Positions 33,501 through 43,355 of a stretch of DNA of 64,000 nt are shown one piece after another. Position numbers and translations under genes: made by a program. This DNA comes from Gigantopelta aegis (Eukaryota; Mollusca; Gastropoda; Neomphalida; Peltospiridae). The DNA lies in assembly GCF_016097555.1 (NCBI RefSeq), contig NW_024533068.1, positions 1-64,000 of the forward strand. Direction: 5' to 3'. Numbering within the stretch: the stretch's first letter is position 1; each line of letters opens with the position of its first letter. Under the pieces are notes generated by a model, which was given only the letters and a program-made list of their open reading frames with translations, was not told where the DNA came from and ran no database searches.

Positions 33501-34099
33501 AATGGTATACAAATTATGATGAGTATATCCCTTTTTATTAGATGTACTTGTAATGTATAAACAATTATGATGAGTATATCCCTTTCATTAGATGTACTTG
33601 TAATTATAACAATTATGATGAGTATATCCCTTTTCATTAGATGTACTTGTAATGTATAACAATTATGATGAGTACATCCCTTTCATTAGATGTACTTGTA
33701 ATTATAAACAATTATGATGAGTACATCCCTTTCATTAGATTACTTGTAATGTATAACAATTATGATGAGTACATCCCTTTTCATTAGATGTACTTGTAAT
33801 GTATAACAATTATGATGTATAACAATTATGAGAGTATATCCCTTTCATTAGATATAATTGATGACTTATTATCACATGATAATATTGAGATTTATAAAAA
33901 AGCATGCAAAGTACGAGACCATCTTGACAGTGAGGAGAGTCTAAATGAGATAGGAGAAAGAAGATTGGAGCTAACAAGATTGCAAATATCAAATAGAATT
34001 AGTTATATATATTTAACTCTTCAATTTATTGAACTTAATTTGTGTCATGTTGTAAAATGTGTTGTCCTTATAATATTTATTAATAATTTTGAGGAGTAG
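30521..34099 (+). CDS. Importin subunit alpha (karyopherin alpha), copy B
   Basis: Divergent partner of copy A. IBB domain: HRLKNYKTRGLDVDKIRTRK and VQLRKEKRQEQ (with two extra bases between), then LIKRRNLSGEKAK (30745). A long acidic linker GDKDSKDDHCLP to EDGLEIKNAN (30790-30930) is larger than usual. ARM repeats: TPLDRLVYFVQEGISDKRAK (31022), MEAAWALTN then SGTSDHTRSVVEAGAVPRLI (31258), VIWALGNITGDCPENRDLVI (31439), WTLSNVTAG-type (32740). Last exon: IIDDLLSHDNIEIYKKACKV then RDHLDSEES (33854). The tail up to the stop at 34099 is unlike the family and uncertain. Introns carry large tandem repeats. The starting ATG at 30521 is out of frame with the IBB, so at least one slip exists. Confidence 0.85.
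31515..32160. repeat. 22-bp tandem repeat in an importin intron, about 28 copies
   Basis: Unit TTTATTATACTGGCTTTACA+AG, alternating with a CTCTACTAG-ending form. Copies include one- and two-base indels. Confidence 0.95.
33185..33430. repeat. About 20-bp tandem repeat (GTAACTATGGATGTATAGTA)
   Basis: About twelve imperfect copies in the importin alpha B intron before the next array. Confidence 0.85.
33485..33850. repeat. About 50-bp tandem repeat, seven copies
   Basis: Unit starts TTAGATGTACTTGTAATGTA and ends GAGTATATCCCTTTTCA. It runs to the 3' splice site CATTAG of the last importin exon, so each copy carries a potential acceptor-like CATTAG. Confidence 0.9.
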
Positions 34100-34345
34100 T
34101 GCATGAATGAGTGAACTAGATTGAGTAGGGTGTGTCTTACCTAGACACAAGAAAGTAACGTTTCTTTTCTGTAACATTATTATACTCCATTTTAGGGACA
34201 TAGAACATCTTTATAAATTTAGTATTACAGCATTTGTTATGTGCTGATAAAAGGAACTTTGTTTATACAAGTATGACTATTTCCTATGACATCATTTACT
34301 AGATTGATTCCATGTCAAAGTGGGTACATCAGCATATTGTCTCAA
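34100..34345 (+). pseudogene. Partial duplicate of RMI1 exons 1-3
   Basis: 34110-34200 parallels 36900-37000 (exon 1 end, intron, ATTTTAGGGA acceptor). 34235-34345 parallels 37120-37235, including TTGTACAAGTATGACTAT-like text and the exon start LIP..YVGTSAYSQ, here LIPCQSGYIS. Intervening coding sequence has been lost. It lies just after importin alpha B and is separated from RMI1 proper by the amidohydrolase. Confidence 0.65.
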
Positions 34346-34659
34346 GATACTTCAAATGGTAATGTTTATTATTATTGTTGAATATTGAAGCAAAAATTAA
34401 AGAAACAACATTTAATTGATAAATTGTCCCTAATTGTTTTAATCTTACAAAAAATAATGGAGATTGTCTACAAATAAAATTACTATTTTAGAACTAAAGA
34501 GACAAACTGTTTACTAACCAAGTTTCATTGACAAATCATCTCAAAATAACTAATAAAGGGTCTGAGGTAAATAAACAAACTTGTCATTATTTTTTAGATT
34601 GTGTAACTTCTTTTTGGTACACTTTAATTCCTCTAGCAAGTTTCCAATACAGGTATATC

Positions 34660-36496
34660 TCGCATAACTACTGGATCTTTTCTTGTGATTGGGATCTTCT
34701 TCAAGTATCACGTAGTCGGCCATTTTACTGCCCTAAAGATCCAACCCACCGATCAGCATGACATTGCCATGCAGCATCGTATGTCCACAGCTCTCAATGC
34801 TTGCTCTACTGAAATTTTCTCTTTTTCATTTAAAACGTTGCCCTACTATCAATTCTTGTAATGGCTTGTTCCATCATGCGCAATGGCCCCAAGGAGTTAC
34901 GAAATGATCGCTATGAAGAGTAATTCCGCATACATCTGTCTAGTGCAGATTTGCAGAGATCTAGCTGTTCAGCTTTTTCTTCAAATATAGCAGTCTTAAA
35001 AACATACCCCCAATAACCCAACATGACCTATTAAGAAGCTAGGGAAATTCCCAAATCACGCATGCTATCCAAGTGTTCTTCATTTAGAAGAGAGCAATGT
35101 TCAATACGATGTCTTTTTGTAAGACCACTTTTTCCATCAAGAGCTTCTCTATAAGCTTTGATAGCTAAGTCAATTGCTTTTGTTGTTACCATTAGCATGA
35201 ATCATCATTGGCCATCCCTTGTCTGCAATAGTTTTCACCCTACCCCATATATTCCATATGATTGGAAAGTTAAACTTTCCTTTATTACCTGGAGGCTCAC
35301 AACAATATGGTTCAGTTTGCAACCCATTATCCTTGATTCGATCCATCTGAAATCAACTTAACGCTACCCTGGTAGAAAATTTTTAAATTCAGTCGGTGGA
35401 GGGTTCACGAGGGCCATGATCTTTAGCTTTTTTTAACTGATTCCGCAAAGCTCAGCATAGCCAATTCTTCTACTGTGTGTTTTCTTAGAAACAAGTAGAT
35501 ATCTATAATCACTTTGGAAAAAAAAAGACATTGCAGCATCATACATTAATGTAACCCCACGTTGTAGCTGTTTCAAAGAATGAATCGAAATCTTTTATTA
35601 TTCCCTTTGTCATCATATAATTTGCCATTTTGCAGCTAACATAGCTGGTTTCATCTCTTTCAACTCTTGTAGTCACCATTCACCAATAAAATGATCTCTG
35701 TATTTATCAAATGATGAATACTTATCCCGACCTCTTCAGAAGAGAGTCTATTTTTTGTAAGGCTGGAGTGTTGACGTATGCCGTGTGTCCAGAAGCACTC
35801 ATCCTCATCAAGGAACTTTATCTCCAATTTTATCGAGGGTATCACAGTTAAATTTTGCAATATATTAAGTCTCCTTTATGCTGTTAACAGTGAATTGCAT
35901 CAATGAAGGGTCTACATTAAAACCTAATATCCAAGTCTGATAAAATTTGAGTTTACCAGCAACACTCTTATTTTTCTTTTGTCAGCCATTCTAGATTATA
36001 TGGTTCTCCGCATATACTGTCCTTCAAAGGGCCAAATCATGCCATCATCCCTCATTATAACTGAAGGTACAATGTGAAGGTGTGGCTCGATTAATCTGGC
36101 AATAAAGTTTGCCTCTCAGACAATTCAACTGCTAGTGCTACTTACTTTCGTACCCAAGTTGTTCCATTGAGTCTTCCATCAGATTCGAGCCTGAAGCCAC
36201 CACCTGACCGCCATGAAAGCCTATGGCATCGACTTTATCTATAGCTCCACAATAACAGGGCGTATGTTCCACCGTATACATGACCTGAGACCGGTTCGGC
36301 AGAAGCCATGAATTTTTCCTCCTTTTATATCTGAAATCTGCTTCAATTACATCTTCATCGCTGAACAGAACGTCTGTCAAAGATTCCATACTGGCTTATA
36401 TGACACATGCAATGCATATCCACCTTCACGAAATGATTCTGATATACTAACAAGTTCGTTTTGCCGGCCATTGTCGTACGCTGCTTGCTTGGCCAT
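34660..36496 (-). pseudogene. Amidohydrolase family 3 (YtcJ-like), intronless and decayed
   Basis: Metal-dependent hydrolase of the YtcJ type (periplasmic or cytosolic in bacteria; substrate unknown). Family segments appear in order on the minus strand: VDAIGFHGGQVVASGS (36235), a WILGF-type segment then VDPSLM (35930), SASGHTAYVNTPALQKIDSL (35790), GVTLMYDAAMS (35560), WPMMIHANGN (35210, metal/active-site region), RHRIEHCSLL (35110), SDHFVTPWGPLRMMEQA (34900), TYDAAWQCHADRWVGSL (34770) and KMADYVILEEDP (34720). No intron is seen over 1.8 kb, unlike every neighbour. At least ten stops or shifts interrupt it, more than in adjacent host genes. This suggests an acquired bacterial-type gene now decaying, or a retrocopy. 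A live gene with poor consensus is less likely. Confidence 0.75.
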
Positions 36497-36847
36497 TTAT
36501 ATAGTCTCGTTCATATAGACCACGCCGTCCGGGCAAACACCTGCAAATTGTTTTTCATTGGTAGAGTCAATAGTCTGTGTAGTTTAAAGTTCCCAGAAAC
36601 TAGTGTCTTAGTCTAATACTAAAACCAATAAAAACCAAATGCTAATTTTATGTGGGTGTAATTTAATTTGTTCATGTGGGTGAGTCTAGTGAGACATTCA
36701 TGACATTCTGGTCGTATAATTAAAATATATAGTAAGTCACTTAAACCCAAAAAATGGTTTGTAATCAGGTTGGTCTTTGTTCTGTACTCTCTATTGTACT
36801 TTAATCAATATTATCTTAATAATATTCATTGGTGAGGGGGTGTGGTT

Positions 36848-38339
36848 ATGGAGCATGGACTGGAGCAATGGATGAGAGATCAAAATATTAGCTATTAAAA
36901 TTGATTGGTTAAGAGCATTGTCTAACTTGGATACAACAAGAAAGGTCAGTCATTTCTATATTCATAACAATATAATTATACTCAATTTAGGGAAATATGT
37001 TTGGAGGGGGAATATTCAGAAAACTTAGTTTTCAGCAGAATGTTGCATGCTGATATAAGGGACTCATGTACAGGATGCTTACCCCCAGCACTATATCAAA
37101 CATCAGTAGGGGTGCTGAATGGACACTTTGTTGTACAAGTATGGCTGTATATTTATCTATGACATCACAATGACATCATCATATTAGATTGATTCCAGTA
37201 TACAATGTAGGTACATCAGCATATAGTCAATTAATGAAAATAAATGGACGGAGAATTGAAGGGAAACTGAACCAAAAAATGTAAATACTTTTAATTTTCC
37301 TAATTGTATAACCTTCTTCTTGCAGACATTTGAAAGCAAAACCTACTCGTATGGTTCTTCTTGATTTATCTGATGGGTGTGGCCAGATGCAGGGAATGGA
37401 ATGTCAACATTAGTCAATAAAATACAGACACAGCCCCTGGTACTATAAGGTAATGATGTATATGATCTCATATGACATCATAATGATATCATAGATGTAC
37501 TACAAGGAACTATACCATATAGATAGGTGTATTGTTATTAGATGGTAGTCATGTGTGACTGTTTTTGGGCGGAGCTGTCGAACATTTTAATAGAAGAAAA
37601 TAGTCAGAAAAAAGTCTTAGCACGAGAATTGTATGTAATATAATTAATGTTAATAATTATTAATAATTATTAATTATTCTATTGTTTAGAAATCGTGATG
37701 ATTCGCTGGTAACCTTCCCTTAATATTCAGTCTAGTCATCAATTTGTGATCTGAATGTTATCATATGTTGAAGCTAACTTAGAGCTCATATTGCCCAAAG
37801 CTACTTAGAGCCATGTTGACTACCCCCCCTCCCCCCCTGTTCTAGTACCACTCTGTGATGTATTGATATTTGGCAATATCGGTCAAAATCATCTTTGTTA
37901 AAGTATGTCATGTGATCCTATCTATTATATCATAGTGATTTTTTGGTTATGTCATGTGATTTATCTATCTTATTAGGCAAACTATTAAAAAACTAGATGG
38001 TGAACCTTAGATACACTGGAGGGTCCCCTGGTCATTAAAGGGAACCCATAGCCGATGGTACAGGGGAACTGCCTGTGCTGCTAGCAACCAACCATTAGAG
38101 GCACTAATTGGATTCTCAGCTCAACATTTTTCTTGAGACAATTGAACCAAATCCTCCATATAAAACAATAGGAATTGAGGTACATTAAAGGACTGTAATG
38201 ATATAATTAATGGGTGTGGTTAAAGGGACTGAGACGATTCCCACGTCATAGCTTATCTACTATTCATTGTGTAATGGAATTACAATGGAGGCGATGTCCG
38301 ACTATGTTATTCAGATTACTAGATAGTTATATAATATGA
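36848..38339 (+). CDS. RMI1: RMI1, RecQ-mediated genome instability protein 1
   Basis: OB-fold subunit of the BLM-topoisomerase IIIalpha-RMI complex that dissolves double Holliday junctions in the nucleus. Reads MEHGLEQWMRDQNI (36848) then IDWLRALSNLD. Next are IPVYNVGTSAYSQLMKINGR (37190), KAKPTRMVLLDLSDG and QMQGME (37328), TIRVLLLDGSHV-like text and LGGAVEHF (37535), and ARELNRDDSL (37620-37705). These match the DUF1767/OB1 region closely. Later exons (37978-38339) give PLEALIGFSAQ and a C-terminal CVMELQWRRCPTMLFRLLDS, which fit the second OB fold only loosely (LIGFS shared). The protein is shorter than the vertebrate form because the long disordered middle is missing. Frame slips are frequent. 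Confidence 0.8.
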
Positions 38340-39316
38340 ATATTCAATAGTACCAGATATAATGAGTTAAAGATAACTGATGTCATATTCATGATAAGAC
38401 TGGACTGTATTTTCTTAAAAATATATATCATTTATTAAGACTGTTACCAAGATAATATAGAGTAATAATGATGGTCATATTCATGCATATAAGACTGTAT
38501 TATTAAAAAATAATATTATATAGTTACCAGATTAAATGAATGTAATAATGATGTCATATATCATGATAAGACTGTATTATTAAAAAATAATATTTTATAT
38601 AGGTACCATAAAATGATGTAATAATGATGTCATATTCAATGATAAGACTGTATTATAGCGTACACCCCATTCCACAATCCTTGAGTTTATTTTTATTAAC
38701 AATAACTTATTAAAACTATTACATTTTAAAAAAAAAAGGAGTAATTGTGTTATCAATATAATCCTTGACTCACCAATAAGCCCTCCTCCTACTTAGTATA
38801 TTACTGAATATAAGATTGAATACTTAAAGAAGAATGAATATTATAATATAGAGGAATGTTGACATAGTAAATGTCAAAATATGAAGAACTTAAAAGTATT
38901 AAAAAGTAAGTTGCTTTAAAAGAAATAACCATTAAATGTTAAAAATTGAGAATTTGTCCCATGTCAAAAAGATTTCTATTGAGCTATAGATCCATTAATA
39001 AATACTGTTCTCAAATGTGCGCATTAAAACTTATAATAATCCCAAATTTTTTTTACATATTTTAACAAACGTTCTGAAACAATTACTTTACTTAACAAGG
39101 ACCTATATAGCTAACTTCATTAAAAAACCAGGTGATATGTCCTCATAATTGTAATCCACTATAGACCTTTTACTTGTATAGCATGCATCTAATGGTCATT
39201 ACTAGACTATAAATCAGTCAGTGATAGATGTTCATATATTGACCAGATAATGATGGTAATAATGATGTCACTTTCATCATAAAGTTGTATTATTAAAAAT
39301 ATATATCTTTGATCTC
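38340..39316. other. AT-rich intergenic region with an interrupted tandem repeat
   Basis: 38330-38660 holds about four copies of an 80-95 bp unit containing AATGATGTCATATTCATGAT and AAGACTGTATTATTAAAAAA. A further diverged copy appears at 39240-39305. Between them, 38660-39235 is unrelated AT-rich sequence with no gene visible, so either it was inserted into the array or the outlying copy moved. Confidence 0.65.
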
Positions 39317-41145
39317 AAAAATAATCTTTTGATGTAAAATATTGAGTTCCAATGACCAGTTCACTGTCTGTTGATTCAACTGGAATAGATACAATGGAGT
39401 CTCCATAGACCACAACTGAGTCTTTATTGGAGTCTTAGGGAGCAGAGACTGAGTCTAGTGGGACCCAGATTGAGTCTTTGACTGTTAGTGGTTGAGAATG
39501 AGCCCTAATATGACTATCACTGATATACTTTCCCTCTAATTCAAAAGAATGATAAAACTAAATGAATAAGAGAGAGAGAGAGAGGGAGTAACATTAATAT
39601 TAATACTTGTCTTACTTGCGCGTTCAATATCAAATGATGTCATCAATGGTTCTATATATACTGGATAATCAAATACCTAATAAAAGGAGAGATGACCCTA
39701 ATATAATTACAGTTATTATTATACCTGAGATACTACAGGGAGGTGTGGTCAATACAATAGGTATATCCTCTATTAATGGATACGTAAATGGACGCCTTCG
39801 ATGCCGTCTCTTTTTAATGGAGGTGGAGTGACCTGTTGGCATGGCGACAGATATGACAAACATCATCATCATATCGTTTTCCCCTCTTTCTTACCAACTG
39901 GTTCAATATCAAAGTCATCTTCACCAGGTTGTTTTCCAGTGACAGGAGTAGAGGGGAATATCTGGTCTCAGTTATTTGATAATGATAATGGCTTCTTCCT
40001 CTTCTTCTTATGTCTCTTAACTGTTCACGATAGTAATCAACACTGTAAACGATGTGGGGTTTGATCTACTTGCTAAGTTAGTACGAGGTACTGACAAAAT
40101 GAAACATTGTCCCCATTTTTTCAAACATAAACCTTTTTTTCTTTTTTTGGAAGTTTAGGATACAAAGGAAGTGTGGCTGGTCATCCTCTTTCTTATGAAC
40201 AAAGGCTACAGAGAGTGTTGCCATGACAATATCACCACACCCATGAAATGGGAGTTTAGATACTTGCATAACTGGTCCAACCAGTTTTATCATGTATACA
40301 GTATCACCATTGTCTGATATACCATACAATATCGACTGATCTGATGGATGACAAGATATAGCAGTTAATTGGGGGTGGGAGACAGTCAGGGAACTGTGTT
40401 TGTGTCCATGATGCTTTAAACGAGACACTCGTTACTGAAAAATAATAGCTTGTATTATTAAAAGCCATAGTTCATGAGATTCTTTTTATAGCACCAAATA
40501 CCATCAGCAAAACTAACAACAGAGTCGAATGAAGTTACTAGGTTCACCTTTGAAACAGAGACCTAAAGAAGCCTCGACGTTTGCTAGAGGTGGAGCTTTT
40601 GATAGTTGCTCCATTTGAGGGCATTATCCTTTTCTTGTATCCCATAGCAACCATAGATGTCACCATTACTCGTAACACCAAATAATACCATCATTACAAT
40701 TCATTGTATGTGGATAAGATTTGTTGGGTGTGGCATTGTCGATTTCAATCCATTTAAAGGCAAAAATCAGTATTCCTTATCAGACCAAATTTTCTCCAAT
40801 TAAAATTCCTCCATCTTTTAACCAGGCATGCAAACATAGCTCCGCCCCACTGCTATATTTCTCCACTAAGCATCCAGAACGAGCACTTTCTTACCCAAAG
40901 GAGACTGCAAATGATACTCCAGTTCGTAGACAAAGATTTTTGAAACAGATTGATTGAGACCACATATAACATTATGTGTACAGTCTATGTGACTTATTGT
41001 ACCATCCACTTCTCGCCACTTCATAATACTAATCTGTCACGTGACATAGAACATGGGACATGAACTGCCTTCCTGTATCACATATCCATATATGGACAGC
41101 ACTGTTTTGATTCTCAGAAGATGCCATTAAATAGCTAAGATACAT
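39317..41145 (-). CDS. Unidentified protein with WD40-like segments
   Basis: Candidate exons on the minus strand: MASSENQNSAVHIWICDTG (41128), MKWREVDGTISHIDCTHNVI (41025), a segment with FGVTSNGDIYG (40700), and LTAISCHPSDQSILYGISDN followed by TVYMIKLVGPVMQVS (40350). Then a phenylalanine/lysine-rich part with KKKKRF, a tail with RRHRRRPFTYPLIEDIPIVL (39800), VFDYPVYIEPLMTSFDIERA (39680) and FELEGKYISDSH, ending GTQYFTSKDYF with a stop at 39317. The HIWI and SILYGISDNGDTVYMIK segments look like beta-propeller blades, but I cannot name the family. Several frame slips are present. Confidence 0.5.
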
Positions 41146-41289
41146 ATTAGTATACTCGGTTCAATTCGAATGAGTACGCGGGAAAGGGAATACGGGGCGT
41201 GGGCTCCAATGTTTTGCCGTTTGCATTTTCTATAGAAATTTCAGAACGTTTCCGGATAAAACACAATATCCGGGTCTGTATACTATTCA

Positions 41290-42610
41290 CTATGAAGATA
41301 TGGTTGTCTCTCTAGGGAAGATAAGGTTGATGCAGCCAGCCATATTGTAGTGCATCGACTGGTAATTTGGGCTATACTGTTTTTGTATTTAGTGACAGCT
41401 CTGGGATGCCAAAATTTGAATATTTATAATAAAAAGGTGTATATTCAAAATAATATTAATTATTACAGTACTTCAAAAATATATTTTAAATTTTTAGAAT
41501 CTTTCACTTAATTGACTACAATCTTTTTATTTTTTGTCATGTTGCTCTTGTCTCGGAGGTTGATGTGGTCAGCTTTTCAAGAATTACAACTCAGAGTTCA
41601 TTCCTTGGATGGAATTCAAGATACTGGTTTGTAGCAGTGTCAGTAGTAGCATTAAAATAGCTTGGGGTCCTACAACAATTACTTTCAAAAGACATCGTTA
41701 TTTAACCTGTTATTTCTGTTTTATCCGTAAGTCCATCTTGCACACCAGATTTGTATTTAGCCACACCCCTCAGGATGCTTTTGTATATTTCCCTTTTGGG
41801 TTCACATTGGATCCTCGACAATATCGCCAGCGCTTCTCTCTCTCCTAGAAAGTTTCTTGACCACATCATATGTCTGGAAGAAACAATTGAACCGATACAA
41901 GTTTTCCTGAGCTAATCAGAGTCAACAGAATGAAATGAGAATCTTGTTGCTATACCGGCAACACCAGATGAAATCCGTACAGAAGTGGGCGTGTTGATAT
42001 CTGATTTGATTGCTCGTTTAAAAACAGTTGCTCTTTAATCTTTAATTTGTGCTTATTATGTAGGGTTTATCCCTATTCTATTTACTCCAGTAAGTAATAT
42101 TGAATAGAAAAACATTTATGTTCTTTAACTACCAGACCCTATGTCTATTTTGGATTAAATGGTGGAGTATCGAATTGACATTTTTTTATTTGGGCCAATT
42201 TCATTGTCTTTTGTCTTGGTTGTCTCTTATTACCTCCTAATTATTGTCACATTCTATATCAATGTGGTTACATTTAGGATGTTGGGCACGCTGTTCACCT
42301 GATATGAAAGCACCAAAGTACGGCTTTTAGTATGTATCTATCTATTTCTTTAATATTCATCCATTGAGTAGGTGGGTCACCAGACATTAAATGGATGGTG
42401 ATTCTGTAGTCGAATGGAATACAGAATATTTTAAAGGAGAAGGTTTACAAAATGTAGCTATTCCTTGTGACTCCACTCAAGAATGCTTTTATGTGAGAAT
42501 ATATAAATTATAAATATGATTTTATTATTTTTTTAGGCTCTTATTTAGTTCACAAACTTCATGTCCATACATGGTTATTAGCCATTGCAGTGTGGTAGTT
42601 TGTGATATTT
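41290..42610 (+). CDS. Unidentified multi-exon gene, possibly membrane protein
   Basis: Coding-like pieces: VIWAILFLYLVTALGCQNLN (hydrophobic, 41360), SEVDVVSFSRITTQSSFLGW then NSRYWFVAVSVVAL (41560), FPFGFTLDPRQYRQRFS (41795), LVAIPATPDEIRTEVGVLIS (41945), a strongly hydrophobic stretch near 42190-42240, and VVEWNTEYFKGEGLQNVAIP then CDSTQECFY (42408). Many frame changes occur. At least two hydrophobic segments suggest a membrane protein with extracellular parts. I do not recognise the family; the boundary with TMEM230 is a guess. Confidence 0.4.
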
Positions 42611-42813
42611 GAGGTAGTCGTGTTAACACGAGTTGTTTATTGTATCAAATATTGAGTATGTCCCTGTTTTTTACTACTTTTAATTATCTCATTTTTGCAC
42701 AAATTACTGTATACAGATTATTATTTAGCAAATAAAAAAATTTGGTCATCATCATAACCATGGCAACAATGTTGGGTGTGGCTAGTTATTAATTAACCCT
42801 TTGTATTTTAAAG

Positions 42814-43175
42814 CAATGTCTAGTGCCAGAAAGTCCAGAGTCCGTTTACAGCAGATTAACTCAAGTATCACGTGATCATGATGAGACAGAGTACAGTGAT
42901 GAGCAATTTACAGAGGCACCTCCAAAGATCCCCTTAAAAATCAATAGCACTAGCTATATTATGTTTAGTTTAGGATCTGTTCTATTGATGGCTGGCTATT
43001 CTGATGTTTGTGGGTGTTTTTTTGTGTGATAACCCTGATGCTAGTGCCACGACCCCTCATTATCATCGGTGCTATTACATTTATACCTGGATTCTATCAT
43101 GTTCGATTGGCATATTACGCCTGGAAGGGTTACCATGGTTACTCCTTTGATGATATACCAAGTTACGATGACTAA
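42814..43175 (+). CDS. TMEM230: TMEM230-like small membrane protein
   Basis: Two-pass endosomal/vesicle membrane protein of about 120 residues. The frame reads [31 protein letters not shown], first membrane segment [12 protein letters not shown], then [39 protein letters not shown] and the stop at 43173. The PPKIP motif and the [10 protein letters not shown] ending are diagnostic. Two single-base slips (near 43000 and 43060) break the frame as written. The start is uncertain: an acceptor-like AAAG precedes at 42813, and an upstream exon with the initiator may exist. Confidence 0.85.
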
Positions 43176-43355
43176 TACACACTACATAATGACAATATCA
43201 TTTTCCTTTTTCTATTTTAAATTCAGTGGGGGCAAAAGGGTTTGTCCCTTCGTTTAATATTAATATTAGTATTATCATTGTGTTGATTAAATTTGTTGAT
43301 ATTCATAACGCATCCTGTACTGAGCAGTCACTCTATTCTACAGCTAGGGGCGAGA

